DNA of 64,000 nt from Callorhinus ursinus. Its lineage: Eukaryota > Chordata > Mammalia > Carnivora > Otariidae. Below are positions 11,915-23,796 of this stretch, piece after piece. Location: contig NW_020312935.1 of assembly GCF_003265705.1 (NCBI RefSeq), positions 4,451,392 through 4,515,391 on the forward strand, in the 5' to 3' direction. Positions within the stretch are counted from its first letter, which is position 1, and every line of letters starts with the position of its first letter. The position numbers and the translations under genes were made by a program. The notes beneath the pieces were generated by a model. It made no database searches and was not told the origin of the DNA. It saw only the letters and a program-made list of their open reading frames with translations.

Positions 11915-12083
11915 GTGAACGTGGGAATTAAGATGACTCACATTCTTACCTTGAGTGCCTTTGTTGGAAATGCCACTCGTAAAAAATAAGAACTCTAACG
12001 AGTGAAAAAAGTTTAAGCAGGTTGAGAGAGAATTATATCAATTTTAACCTTCCCCCTGAGTGAAGATAACCTAAAATTTTTAT

Positions 12084-12287
12084 CTATTTTTAATGTATTT
12101 GTTTTTAAAGATTTTATTTATTTGACAGAGAGAGCACAAGCAGGGGGTGTGGCAGGCAGAGGGAGAGAGAGAAGCAGGCTCCCCGCTGAGCAGGGAGCCC
12201 AGACTCTGGGCTCCACCCCAGGACCCCGGGATCACCACCTGAGCCAAAGGCAGACACCTAACTGGCTGACCCACCCAAGCACCCCAA
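12084..12287 (-). repeat. CAN SINE, antisense
   Basis: Flanked by CTAAAATTTTTA at about 12071 and 12294. The right end reads CCCACCCAAGCACCCC. Confidence 0.93.
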
Positions 12288-12419
12288 GATGTCTAAAATT
12301 TTTAGATGGATGTTTCCAGAAAGCTAGACTGGGTAATAAATAGGGATCGAATCTAAAGATGTGGGAGGCATTCCTATAATGTAATAATTGAAGTCTTGAG
12401 GACAGATAGTATTGCTGAA

Positions 12420-12960
12420 GGAGAGAACTCAGAACGACAGAGGGGCCAAGACAGTTCCGCGGAGGGTGCCTGGCATGCAAGGCCGAATAGAGTCCAGTGA
12501 AGGAGGGTGGAAAGCCATCAGAGAGGCAGGGGGACCAGGATCCTTAAGTATTACCAAAGTCAGGGGAGGAGAGACCGTCCAGAAAGAGGACATGGCCAGC
12601 AACGTCAAATTTGGCAAAGAAACAGAAAGCTGAGAAATCAAAACAAAACAAAACAAAACTTGATATGATCAGCTAGAACATTAGAAACAGCTTTCCATCG
12701 TGCCATTTCAGGCAGGGCAGGTAGCACAGGAGCCATTGGCTCTGGAGATTGGAGAGAATAAATGGTAAGCAAAGTGGAGACAGATGTTTGGGGAAAGACA
12801 GGGAATTTGGGCAACTTCTGAAATGGACGCCTAGGGCACCGAAATGTTTTTGAGGGTAGGATGAATAAATTCTCATCGAGGGTTAAGATTGAAGACTTGA
12901 CAAAGAAGGCTTGTTAATGACTCAATGTCGCTGAAGATGAATGACAGAAAACCCACGTCA
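12420..12960. repeat. Possible ancient mammalian interspersed repeat
   Basis: Purine-rich sequence (AAAGCCATCAGAGAGGCAGG, AAAGAGGACATGGCCAGC) resembling the repeat-like block at 51.0-52.3 kb. I could not name the family. Confidence 0.3.
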
Positions 12961-13242
12961 TCATTCTGCTGAAATTCTGCATGAATTTTAACAGGCCAGA
13001 TCCCATAATTCTAGAATCTCAGATTTGAAAAGGAATTTAGAAATCATCTAATACTCCCTTTCAGTTCCATCCAGCAAAGGATTGTTTGCTAGTAAATTGC
13101 GTGCCTTGCTTAGAGAAATGGGCGAGGTTGTCAAAGACTCTCAAAATGAAGTGGGAGTACGTAAGCCGCGGTCCAATAGAGCATAGTGGATAAGAAAGTG
13201 GCTCAGGGGTTGGTTTGTCGGTTAATCAATCTTTCTTTCTTC

Positions 13243-13313
13243 CATTTTTTTTTTTTTTTTTTTTGGTAAGTAGACTCCACGCCCACGACCCTGAGATCAA
13301 AAGTCGCCCCCAG
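13243..13313 (-). repeat. CAN SINE fragment, antisense
   Basis: A 20-T run, then AAGTAGACTCCACGCCCACG and CCTGAGATCAAAAGTCG. The 5' part of the element is missing. Confidence 0.7.
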
Positions 13314-13559
13314 GTGTTAATCTTACAACCAAATACTAGACATGTTAGCTGAGCCTAGCTGTCTTGAGTAGCTATCCCTTACTTGTAAAACAGTACCTAT
13401 CTCATAGACTTGTGATCTTTAAATGACCTGTAGTTTCTCCGTATTGACTGACTTGTAACAATAAGACTATTGACAGGTTTTACATTTAAAAGTAAAGAAG
13501 GCGCTAAGGGGTGGACGCAGAAGCCTATCTCCTACGGTGTCTCCCTAAGTTTGACCCTG

Positions 13560-13750
13560 CCCACACCTGGCTGGGCTCCCGGCAACCTCGCGCATGCGCG
13601 CGGGTAGCCCTGAGCCGGAAAATGCCTATGCGGCCGCCAGGTGGCGCCGCTAAGTCACAATTGTACCTCCCTGCTCCCAGAGGCCCTCATTGGGATGTAG
13701 GGGTGGAGCCAGCTCCGTGCGCAAGCGCGCTGAGGGCGCGTTCGATCAAG
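13560..13750 (+). promoter_or_regulatory. NOB1: NOB1 promoter, TATA-less, with two NRF-1 motifs, ETS, CTCF-like and YY1-like sites
   Basis: This is a CpG-rich stretch just upstream of the NOB1 ATG with no TATA box. It holds two perfect NRF-1 consensus sites (YGCGCANGCGCR) at 13589-13600 and 13718-13729, and an ETS-type CCGGAA at about 13614-13619. A CTCF-like core CCGCCAGGTGGCGCC lies at 13634-13648. A YY1-like AAGATGGCGCC at 13748-13758 overlaps the start codon. The combination is typical of housekeeping promoters of ribosome and mitochondrial genes. The transcription start cannot be fixed from sequence alone. Confidence 0.75.
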
Positions 13751-16700
13751 ATGGCGCCTGTGGAGCACGTTGTGGCGGATGCCGGGGCTTTCCTGCTAGA
13801 TGCGGCTCTGCAGGTACAGAGAGCTACCGCCAAGAGGAGCAGGGTCTGGGCTGGCGACCCCTGAAGTAGTGCGGGAAGTCGGGGGCGCATTGCGTGGTGC
13901 GGACAGGTGTGAGCTGGGCGGGTCTCTCCGCAGGACATCGGGAAGAACATCTACACTATCCGGGATGTGGTGAACGAGATTCGGGACAAGGCCACGCGCA
14001 GGCGCCTCGCCGTCCTGCCCTACGAGCTGCGTTTCAAGGAGCCCTTCCCAGAATACGTGCGGCTGGGTGAGTGCCTCTGTCCTGGTGTCGATAGCGAAGC
14101 CGGGTCTCAGGCTACCCGCTCGGGACCGACTCGGGTGCGAGTTGAGATCTGGGTATTTATCAGCATTTGATTCAGAAACGGCACGTTCTAGGAGATCATG
14201 GCGGCAGAGAGGCTCCCTGGGTCAGGAGTCAGCCAGGCCTTGCCAGTTACTAGCTATATACAAGTTACTTAATCTTTCTGAGGACGTCCTAATGGTGATT
14301 AGTAGGATTTGGTTGAAGGATAAAATGAAAAGCTTTTAGTACAGTGCCTGGTACATAGTAAGTGCCCAATAAATTTTAGCTGCTAATATCAGCTTTTTAG
14401 AAAATGTGTTCTTGTTATAAAGCGGAGTTGTTGCGGAGCAGTCCAATAATTTTGTTTCATCACAAACTACAACAGTTATTGACTGAATTAACTTTTAATC
14501 CTCTTTGGAATCTGAATATGCTATTAATCTGGATTGTTATACTTAGAATCAAAGAATTTTAGACCAGAGAAGAGACCTTCTATTCCAACGTAATACCAGA
14601 GTTTAATAAGGAATTCTCACCATTTGCAGACATGCTTTTGGTGACTTTCTGTTAACTTTGTTCTCCTGTTCCTTCCTCGGCGCTGGATGAGGAGGTCACG
14701 GTACACCTAACTGGCATGAATTTTAATGATAGAGAATACAAATGTCTCAACAGTGAGTAGAAAAAAGGAAGTGGATGAAAGTATTAAAAGGGTTTTCTTG
14801 GGATGTTGATCCTGAGTTCTTTTTCATACTTTGACTATGGTTATCCAAGGTCATATGGCTTTCTGTTTCTAATTTGAGTTGGGACTCTCTTTACAGTGAC
14901 TGAGTTTTCAAAGAAAACTGGAGACTATCCCAGCCTCTCTGCCACAGATATCCAGGTGCTGGCACTCACCTATCAGTTAGAAGCAGAGTTTGTTGGGGTG
15001 TCTCACCTAAAACAAGAACCGGAAAAGGTAAATCAGTAGGATTATTAGTTTTCTTCCTTTTAACTTTTTTATTCTGGGAACCATCAGATATACAGAAGTA
15101 GAGGGAATAGTATGATGGACCCAGTTTCCGGATTACTCTGTCTCCACACTTATCAAGTCATGATTTACCAGGTTTCATTTCTACTGACACCCAGTCCTTA
15201 GTATTTTGAACTCATTGTATTTCATTGATATTTCTTGGTGTCTCTCTTTAAAAGCAAAAAAAAAACCCCACAAAATCGTTACACAAAATTAATAGTAATT
15301 CCCTAATATTGTTAAATGTCCACCTAGTGTTCACATTTCCTAATTATTTTACAATTTTTTTTAATAAATGCGTCTCAGTCCCTTTTGATCTGTAGGTTTT
15401 TAGGAAGGGTTGGTCAAATTTGGAAAATGCAGAAATAGAGCAAAAATCAACTATATTCTTGCTATTTTTTAAAATAGGTTTCTTTCCAAAAGCAAGAAAG
15501 AACACTATGTGCTTGCCTTTTTTTTTTTTTTTAAACTTTTTCCACCTTCAAAATTCTAGATTCCTGGGGCGCCTGGGTGGCTCAGTTGGTTAAGCGACTG
15601 CCTTCGGCTCAGGTCATGATCCTGGAGTCCCGGGATCGAGTCCCGCATCGGGCTTCCTGCTCAGCAGGGAGTCTGCTTCTCCTTCTGACCCTCTTCCCTT
15701 TCGTGCTTTCTATCTCTCGTTCTCTCTCTCAAATAAATAAATAAAATCTTTAAAAAAAAAAAAAAACAAAATTCTAGATTCCTATTGTACTTTTAGGGAC
15801 TTGCCCCCATTGGCTAGGTTGAAGAGACTAATTGATTAGTGGCTGGGTCCTATTGGCTTTTTCCACGCCAAAAGATTTTAGAAGCCAAATAATCATGTAA
15901 TAATTAATTTCAAATAGTGTTAACTAAGAATTGCTTAATATTCTCTGTCTAAAGTCATCAGAGTCTTCTGAACTCACATTTGTGTACGAATTGGAACTGC
16001 CATCACTTGTTTTCAACCAGGTTTAGAGTCCTCTAATCCAAAGAGTCTAAAACTGATGTGTAAAACACAGATTTCTGTGTGTCACCAAAATGTTTTAGGG
16101 AGACAGGGTAAAGGGAAACATAAAGCCGGAGTCTGTGACTGAGCACAGTGTGACTAGTATCTGGGTTTCCATTTGGCATCCATCAATTCATGATTCCTAA
16201 AAATTGCCCTTTTCCTGCAGCCTATTGGGCAGAGATTAGGTTTTTTGTTTTTTGGGTTTTTGTTTTTTTTTTTTTTAAGTAAACTCCATGTGGGGCTTGA
16301 ACTCATGATCAAGAGTCTCCTGCTGTACCCACTGAGGAAGCCAGGCCCCCAGGAGTTGGATATTTTGTATCAGAAGCCTTAAAACAGTGTATTTTTTAAA
16401 AAAATAATACAGTATCTTTTGACCTAGCAATTCCATTCCTAGGCATTTATCCTAAGTATGTAACTAAAGATACATGCAATTTTTATAAGTAATGCTGTTC
16501 ACAGCGTTATTTATGTGGACAAAAAAGAAACGTTCTAAAGTGGTTATTTGGTAGTTGTGGGATCACTGAATAATTATTTTTATGTTTCCCAATTCTCAGT
16601 AACTGTGGGGAAGATATTTTGTTTTCTATTCATTTTAGTTACTCTCTCAAGGTGAATTTTTAAACTGTGTATTTCTCTGCTTAGAGCTCTCACTTTTTTC

Positions 16701-19700
16701 TTTTTAAAGGTTAAAGTGAGCTTATCAAGTCAGCATCCAGAAACTCCTCTACACATTTCTGGTTTCCATCTGCCCTCAAAGGTAATTGCTTAGACAAGCC
16801 ACACTCTCCTGCCCTCTTGTGCTACCTAGCTCCACAAATTATGTACAGTGAGCCACATTTATCTAGACTACTATCCTAGGTTGTCCAGCCCTGTCTGATT
16901 GGACTTGTGTCATCTGTCATTCCATCTATAATCCTCTCAGTTTTTAGGTTTTAAAATCCTTATTCTTTTAACCTCAGCCTAAACCCCCACGAGAAACGCT
17001 ACAACATGGACACCCAGCTGGTGAGCCCGAGAACCTAGAATTCACTTCCTTCGTGTTCTGGAGAAACCCCTTGCCTAATATTGATCATGAACTGCAGGAG
17101 CTGCTGGTAAGGCCCTGATGTGTGATCCCCTGATGACAGCACGCCAGCTTCTTAACTGCTCTTCCTGTGGGCTGGGACTCTGTGACTTCCATTGTTTCAG
17201 ATGGAGAAAGGTGATGATGTTCCAAGTGTGGAGGAGGAGGAGGAGGAGGAGGAGGAGGAAGAGGCTGGATTTGAAGAAAGGAAACAGGAGGGTAGTGACG
17301 ACGATGAGGGTGGCTGGATAACCCCCGGCAACATCACGCAGATCCAGCAGGCGGCGGAGCAGTGTGCTGTCCCGAAGGCCGTGCGGGTTGGCTGCGTGAC
17401 TACGGACTTCGCCATGCAGGTGGGCGGATGGGCGGCGGCCGGCCCTAGGCTCTAGTTCAGAACCTGTCACGAGCAGGGGTCCCTCTGAGGTTTGGGGGTA
17501 TGTACAGCTCTACTCTGAGGCTTCTTTTCCTGGTTCTTGAAACTTCACCCGTGCTCTTTATTTATAGTTCATTTTCTAGTTTTGGTTTGAAACTAGAAAA
17601 TCAATATAGTGACAAAATCTGTATCTTGTATTAAGTTTTTAACGTTTACTATGGATGGTCTCTCGATGGTTCTCATTCAGTATGTTTCATGTTCTGTTCT
17701 CAGTTAGGTTCTTGGAAAAAGTAGAGGTTTCCAGCTCCCAAAAGAGTGTCTTGCCTTTGACAAGATAAATGTCTTTGTTAAGAGAGATTGCTAGTGAGGG
17801 GCCCTGGGCAAAAGACCTGGGCCCTTCAAATACAAGAGAAATCTAGGTCCCTTTTCTAGTCTGTGTGTCTTGAGAGGCTTCCTAAGCTTACTCTCGCTTA
17901 GCACCAAACCAGGCTTTGTGAAGTCCTTTCACTGTGATTATACGGGTGTTAAAAGAAACTTTGGTTTTGCTGACTTCGGTTGCGCTTTGACTTGTCGGTC
18001 GCAGAACGTCCTGCTTCAGATGGGGCTGCACGCGCTGGCGGTGAATGGCCTGCTGATCCGCGAGGCCCGGAGCTACATCCTGCGCTGCCACGGCTGTTTC
18101 AGGTACGCGGCTGGTGGTCTGGACCCACAGCCTCTGTGGAACGCTTTTCTCTCCTGTCCTTTCGGCCAGTCTTCAGAAGGATGGCCTCGTGTTCAGGTTT
18201 TCCTCCACCTTGTCCTTCATATGTGGCTAGGTTCGGTCCTCATCATAGCACTGAAACCTCTGGGACAGTAAGCTCCTGCTTATTATCTTAGTCGTAGGAA
18301 TAAAGATGTGGATTGTGGAGCAGAGAGCCCTCATCATTTAACCATACGTACTGAAACATTGATGGATGAAATGATGCCTGGGACTTGCTTTGAAATAATA
18401 CACAGGTGGAAATGGTGGGGATAGAGATAGAACCTGATGGTTGTTGAAGCTGGGTGAGGGGCCCATGGGGGTTCGTTGTGCTCTTTGGTCTACTTTGTTT
18501 AGATTTTCTGTTTAAAAACAAAAAAAAAAGGTGGAATGGATTCAGATTACACAGGTTCAGATCCAGATTTTGTCTCACAGTAGCTTTACAAAAGTTGGTG
18601 AACTTCTCGGTGCTTCAGATTTTTCTTGCATAAAATCGAAAAAGCTGATTGTCCGAGAAGAGTGTGATATCTGGAACACAGGACGGGGTGCACTCAGGTG
18701 AACTGTTAGTTCACAGACCATGCCCTTCTCTTCCATTTCTCTTCTGGCTCTTGAAGTGGTCCTTGTGTGGGGATGGTGTTCTGTGGGCAGGCCCCAGGGT
18801 CCTGGAGACCTGCTTGGAGCAGACGAGACTGTACTACAGCTGTTGCCAGGGACCATCGCCCTGAGATCTTACACTGCAGTGGCTGAGAGCCTCTCCGTAG
18901 ATTCGGTCTAGATTTGGTGGCCATCATGTAGATCATCTCGTGGAGCAGCAAGGTGTCCTTAGTGCTGGGTCCCTAATGCTGTTCCACTGAGGATAAAGTT
19001 GCCTAGATGGACCACTGCTCCCCTGCTGGCTTCAAGACAACCAGTCACTCATGACCCAGGGGCCCCGCCCCACCCGCAGCCTCCACAGGTCTGCCTGTGA
19101 TGTAGGGAGCCACTTCTCAAAGCTTCCTCTGCATTCTTCTCCATCTTCAGTATGTAAATGTACCACACATAGGACAATAAAGCCCCTGGCTTCATGAAAG
19201 CCCATTTCCCCCATTGCCCTTTGCTACAAAACCCCAAGTTCCCCAAATGAACACACCTTCTTAGCAGCTGTTAGAAACATTCTCCATTCTTGTGAGATTA
19301 GCCCAGTGACTGGATGGTTTCTTACACAGGATGATTAGTTCCTAGCATCTTTTGAGAGGTGCTTGGTTTCCTCTCGGAGACTTGCAGGTCAAGGGTTCAG
19401 CTTCTCAGGAGATTCATATTGCTCATCCCCTGACCCCTGGGAATGGAGGGGGAGTTCCTCAAGGACACGTATAAACACTGCCACTTGGTCCTTGACAGCA
19501 GTGGCTTTCTTGTCCAGGGTCCCTGTTGGGGCTCGAATGCATAGGGGCAAGGCGAGGCCTTAGGGCCTGCCCTCAGCACCCACAGCCATTCAACTCTGGC
19601 AGCTCTCCAGTGTTATCTGTGTCGTTCGTTAATACGTTCTTGGCACTTTGGGAGCCACCTGCTGGCTTCACAGCCCGGCTGCCATCTCAGGAATATGCCC

Positions 19701-21525
19701 CTGGACTAAGTACCATGATGTTAGGAGCACTGACTGGAGCCAGGTTCCCCGGGCTTGTATTTGCCACTCCCTAGCTCTCTGACCTTGAGTAGGCTACCGT
19801 ATCTTGCCTTGGTTTCCCCACCTGTAAGATGGACATAATGCCAACTCCATAGGATTGTTTTGATGTTAAACTTGTGGAATAATGCCTAACGGTTCAGTAA
19901 GACTTCATTACTAGTTTAACAACATTCGCTCAACTTCCATGTTTAAGGACTCACTGCCTGTGTCACTTCTTTCACCTTTGCCCTCAGCGCAGCGGGGTGG
20001 CTTGCTTGTATCGGCAGCACGAGGCCAGGCGGCCGTGGTCTGTGATGCGTCGGGGGCCGTTCAGCCTCCCCCCGTTCCTTGTCGCTTCGTCCTCCTGACA
20101 CCCGTGACTCACCTTGTGCTCCGGGGATGGGGTTTGCCCTCCGTGGCTTCCGTGCAGAGCCTTTCTTTTTCTGTCTCCAGAACCACATCTGACATGAGCC
20201 GAGTGTTCTGTTCGCATTGTGGAAACAAGACCCTGAAGAAGGTGTCCGTGACCGTCAGGGACGACGGAAGCCTGTGCATGCACTTCTCCCGCAACCCGAA
20301 GGTGCTGAACCCTCGGGGCCTCCGGGTGAGTGGCAGCATTCCCTTCCCCTTGCAGCCGGGCCTGAGGCTGGGAAAGCAAGACCTCTTAGCACCAGGATCA
20401 AAATCCACAGAGAGGACCAAGAAAGGCTTGGCATTTAACTGTCCCGCTGATTCCCTGAACCCAGCCTTACTTTATGGCACAAGATGGTCTGGCGCTCTTC
20501 GAATTCCGTCCCTGCCCTAGCATCAGCCATTTCTCTGTGGAGCTCAGATTCCTTACCACGAGTGGGGTTTTGAAACAAAGAGCTGAGCACAGCGTGGGCT
20601 CATTGCCCTAGGGGGTCGGAGATGTCTCAGCCCACGGGGGACAGATTATAAACCGACGCATGTGTATGTAAATATACATGGGAATATTTTCTATTCCGTA
20701 TCTGTATTTTAAAATGAGTTTTTAGGGCGCCTGGGTGGCTCAGTCGTTAAGCGTCTGCCTTCGGCTCAGGTCATGATCCCAGGGTCCTGGGATCGAGTCC
20801 CACGTCAGGCTTCCTGCTCAGCGGGAAGCCTGCTTCTCCCTCTCCCGCTCCCCCTGCTTGTGTTCCTGCTCTCACTGTCTCTGTCAAATAAATAAAATCT
20901 TTAAAAGTAAATAAATGAGTTTTTAAGTTCTGTTTCAACCCAACAGATTTCATCGTAGCCCTCCCTCGTATCTTGACACCATTTTCCACCATTATTTGCT
21001 CAATCTGGAATTCTCATTTCAGAATTACTAACCCACAGCAGTGAAAATGGTACCTGCTTAGTAGAGTTCGGTGTTTGGAGGTGACTCCATTGCTAGCTGA
21101 GGGCGTGTCCCCACAGCACGAGTAGCAGTGAGTGAGATGCTCCACTCATGTCATCTCTCTGCATCCAGAGCCGTCAGTACGCTTGACATTAATAAGATCG
21201 GACGTGTTTGAATAGGGTGCCCCATCCTAATGGCCTTTTCTCCTCTCATTTGCAGTATTCACTTCCCACTCCCAAAGGGGGCAAATACGCCATCAACCCC
21301 CATCTGACCGAGGACCAGCGCTTCCCTCAGCTGAGACTCTCCCGGAAGGCCAGGCAGAAAACGGACGTGTTTGCCCCTGACTACATAGCTGGGGTATCTC
21401 CTTTTGCGGAGAATGACATCTCCAGCCGGTCCGCCACCCTGCAGATCCGAGACAACACCTTGGGAGCGGGGAGGAGGCGGTTAAATCCCAATGCTTCCAG
21501 AAAGAAGTTTGTGAAGAAGAGGTGA
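13751..21525 (+). CDS. NOB1: NOB1, 18S rRNA-maturing endonuclease (9 coding exons)
   Basis: NOB1 is the PIN-domain endonuclease that cuts the 3' end of 18S rRNA (site D) in late pre-40S particles, working with PNO1. Coding exons are 13751-13813, 13934-14066, 14897-15027, 16710-16781, 16978-17106, 17201-17419, 18005-18102, 20181-20325 and 21256-21525. All have AG/GT borders and phases join without a break, giving 419 aa (human 412). The PIN domain occupies the first ~100 residues, with acidic residues D10 (VVADAGAF), E36 and D83 (SATDIQVLA) retained. An acidic stretch with 11 consecutive Glu follows in exon 6. A zinc ribbon has C277/C280 (RCHGC) and C292/C295 (FCSHC). The C-terminus is basic (GAGRRRLNPNASRKKFVKKR). 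The ATG sits in AAGATGGCGCC and matches the family start MAPVEHVVADAG. Exon 6 has a weaker donor (GTGGGC). I see no frameshift. Identification is by recall of the family protein, not by a search. Confidence 0.97.
14180..14395 (+). repeat. MIR-like SINE in NOB1 intron 2
   Basis: TTACTTAATCTTTCTGAGGA and TACAGTGCCTGGTACATAGT, then AAGTGCCCAATAAAT, give the MIR order. Confidence 0.65.
15566..15766 (+). repeat. CAN SINE in NOB1 intron 3
   Basis: Perfect 17-bp target duplication CAAAATTCTAGATTCCT (15549-15565 and 15767-15783), with a 14-A tail. Confidence 0.97.
16263..16350 (-). repeat. CAN SINE fragment, antisense
   Basis: T-run, AAGTAAACTCCATGTGGGGC, TCATGATCAAGAGTCTCCTG and GCCAGGCCCCC. Short type. 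Confidence 0.75.
17231..17263 (+). repeat. NOB1: GAG triplet run coding poly-Glu in NOB1 exon 6
   Basis: Eleven Glu codons (nine GAG, then GAA and GAG) in frame. The human tract as I recall it is shorter (about 8). Confidence 0.95.
19690..19880 (+). repeat. MIR-like SINE in NOB1 intron 7
   Basis: ACTCCCTAGCTCTCTGACCT, GGTTTCCCCACCTGTAAGAT and CCATAGGATTGTTTTGATG match MIR. Confidence 0.7.
20725..20912 (+). repeat. CAN SINE in NOB1 intron 8
   Basis: Full-length, flanked by AATGAGTTTTTA copies (about 20713 and 20915). Confidence 0.95.
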
Positions 21526-21993
21526 AGCGCAAGTTCTTCGGGGCCGACAGGATTGCCACTGCAGCTGCTGAGGTGCTCAGGGGCCTCATTTCCCCAGCCG
21601 TCAGGCTTCAGAACCATGTAGGTGGAAACAGTAGCCCTGGCTTATGCAGTGCTGCTTCCTGGCTCCCTGGGATGGGTCGGGTCGGGTTCGTGATGGAACT
21701 GGGCCATCCCTTGGCCTGCAAGCATCCAGAGAGCTGGGATTCCTGCCATGTTGAGGGGAGTTTGACAGAAACAGAATGGTGCCGCGGAGCACATCCTCAG
21801 CATTCAAAGAAAGGAACTTCCAGCGGTACTGTTTTTCTAATAAATGTGGTGATTAGCTTCTGTGCCTTTTCATTAAGTCACCAAATGTTTGCTTTTTAGG
21901 CAATTGGAAGGTAGCACCTGAGCTGTATACTCAAGTATCAAGCATTTAGATTTTTTTTTTTTTACAAGAAAATATACTGTTTGTTATAATAAA
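21526..21993 (+). terminator. NOB1: NOB1 3'UTR with two poly(A) signals
   Basis: The sequence after the NOB1 stop is unique and SINE-free. AATAAA hexamers lie at 21839-21844 and 21988-21993; the first would give a 3'UTR of about 330-340 nt. A CAN SINE begins shortly downstream at about 22035. Which signal dominates is not visible here. Confidence 0.7.
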
Positions 21994-22034
21994 CCTAAGA
22001 GCTACTATTTTTTCTTTTTTACAACTTATTCTTG

Positions 22035-22219
22035 TGACACCTGGGTGGCTCAGTTGGTTAAGCGTCTGGCTTTGGCTCAGGTCATGATCCCAGGGTCCTG
22101 GAATGGAGTCCTGCATCGGGCTCCCTGCTCAGCAGGGAATCTGCTTCTCCCCCTGCCTGCCACTCCCCCTGCTTGTGCATGCGCACACCTCTGTCATATA
22201 AATAAATAAAATCTTTTAA
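22035..22219 (+). repeat. CAN SINE
   Basis: Head GACACCTGGGTGGCTCAG through AAATAAAATCTTTTAA. Confidence 0.93.
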
Positions 22220-22479
22220 TATCCTGAGGCATTTCAGTCATTCAAGAGAGTTTTAGTATAGTGAACTGCTACAGACTTCCACCTAGATTCACTCTTACTT
22301 TGCCTTTTCTTTTTCTCTTCCTACACCCATGAGTACGTCAGGAATCTCCTAGGGAAAGGATGTTCTTTGCATAAATTCGGGAAACAACACGGATATATAA
22401 CTACTGATACAAAGCAGAACTCAATTTTTTCCAGATTGTTCACCGTCCTTCCTATCATTTCCCGTTTCTGAACACTTTT

Positions 22480-22644
22480 AAAAAAGATTTATGTATTTCA
22501 GAGAGGGGCAGAAGGAGAGAGTTTCAAGCTGACTCCACGCTGAGCGCGGAGCCCACCACGGGGCTCAGACCCACGACCCTGAGATCATAGTTGAGTGGAA
22601 ACCAATAGGGGGACATTTAACCTACTGCGCCACCCAGGTGCCCC
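22480..22644 (-). repeat. CAN SINE, antisense
   Basis: Flanked by CTGAACACTTT on both sides (about 22469 and 22644). Diverged body. Confidence 0.9.
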
Positions 22645-23184
22645 TGAACACTTTAACCCATGTCTTGTGCAGTTGACATTTTTAATAGTACAAACCACAT
22701 TTTTTTAAAATGTCCCTCCATTTGGGTTTGACAGATTGCATAACCTCAAGCAAATTTAGGGGGAAGCACTTTGGGCAGGAATGTTCCATGAGTGATCGGT
22801 ATACAGGGTATCATGGTAAGTGATGTTAACTTTGATTACTTGGGATATGAACCTGACTACAAGATTTTTTCTAAATTCTGTATATTGATAGTATATATAC
22901 AAAGTGTATAGTAATCTTTAAAAGCTCCTTAATTAGGTTATTTTTTTGTATGGGTATCTTGGGCATATAGTTAAATTGAATTTAAACCAAAAACATTAAG
23001 GTTTTTCCTATCCTATTTTTTTAAGTAAACACGGGTTCCAAAAATAAAAACCAAAAGGTACATACAGAGCTAGATGCATTCCGTCCCCTCCCGCTTCACC
23101 TTAACCCATATAGGTCATTGGTTTTGTTTTTTATTCATCCTTGTTTTGTTTTGCAAAAATAAGCATCTGTGTGTATTATATCAA

Positions 23185-23291
23185 TTTTTTTTTAAGATTT
23201 TTAAGTAATCTCTACACCCAATGTGGGACTTGAACTCACAACCCTGAGATCAAGAGTCTCATGTTCCACTGACAAGCCAGCTAGGTGCCCC
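23185..23291 (-). repeat. Short-type CAN SINE, antisense
   Basis: TTTAAGTAATCTCTACACCC through CAGCTAGGTGCCCC. Confidence 0.9.
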
Positions 23292-23318
23292 AACTTTTTT
23301 CGTACACTAATAGTAGTA

Positions 23319-23424
23319 GGGGCACTCGGCTGGCTTAGTCTGGAATGTGTGACTCTAACTCGGGGTTGTAGGTTTGAGCCCCACATTAGGTATAGAGATT
23401 ACTTAAAATTCTTTTTTCTTAAAG
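23319..23424 (+). repeat. Short-type CAN SINE, tail interrupted
   Basis: GGGGCACTCGGCTGGCTTAG through TATAGAGATTACTTAAAATT. Its tail hosts the next antisense element. Confidence 0.85.
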
Positions 23425-23601
23425 ATTTTATTCATTTATTTGAGAGAGAGAATGAGAGAGAGCACGAGAGGGAAGAGGGTCAGAGGGAGAAGCAGACTCC
23501 CTGCTGAGCAGGGAGCCCGAAGTGGGACTCGATCCCGGGACTCCAGGACCATGACCTGAGCCGAAGGCAGTCGCCCAACCAACGGAGCCACCCAGGCGCC
23601 C
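23413..23601 (-). repeat. CAN SINE, antisense, inserted in a SINE tail
   Basis: Flanked by AAAATTCT copies. Right end CCACCCAGGCGCCC. Confidence 0.92.
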
Positions 23602-23610
23602 AAAATTCTG

Positions 23611-23796
23611 TTTTTTTTTTTAAAGATGTTATTCATTTGACAGAGGGAGAGAGGGAACACAAGCAGGGGGAGTGGGAGAGGGAGAAGCAGGCCTCCCGTG
23701 GAGCAGGGAGCCCGATGCAGGGCTTGATCCCAGGACCCTGGGGTCATGACCTGAGCCGAAGGCAGACGCTTAATGACTGACCCACCCAGGTGCCCC
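23611..23796 (-). repeat. CAN SINE, antisense
   Basis: T-run, AAAGATGTTATTCATTTGAC, ending CCACCCAGGTGCCCC. Confidence 0.93.

Larger units (their letters stand above)
6960..13560. other. WWP2-NOB1 intergenic region
   Basis: This is the divergent spacer between WWP2 and NOB1. Nine CAN SINE copies, an L2 block, a MER5A-like element and ancient repeat-like sequence near 12.4-12.9 kb fill most of it. AT-rich unique sequence lies at 7620-8200. No exon is recognisable. Confidence 0.7.
13814..21255 (+). other. NOB1: NOB1 introns and their contents
   Basis: Eight introns. Intron 2 (14067-14896) holds a MIR. Intron 3 (15028-16709) holds a CAN SINE and a short antisense SINE fragment. Introns 4, 5 and 6 are compact, and I recognise no repeat in them. 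Intron 7 (18103-20180) is unique apart from MIR-like sequence at about 18540-18620 and 19690-19880. Intron 8 (20326-21255) holds one CAN SINE. I see no additional exon. Confidence 0.8.

Noticed and set aside
17075..17470. 131-codon minus-strand frame with Leu and Ser runs
   Set aside because: Shadow of NOB1 exon 6; the GAG run reads as Leu or Ser codons on the other strand.
19939..20520. 193-codon frame in NOB1
   Set aside because: It is exon 8 in frame with flanking intron; splice sites at 20181 and 20325 delimit the true coding part.
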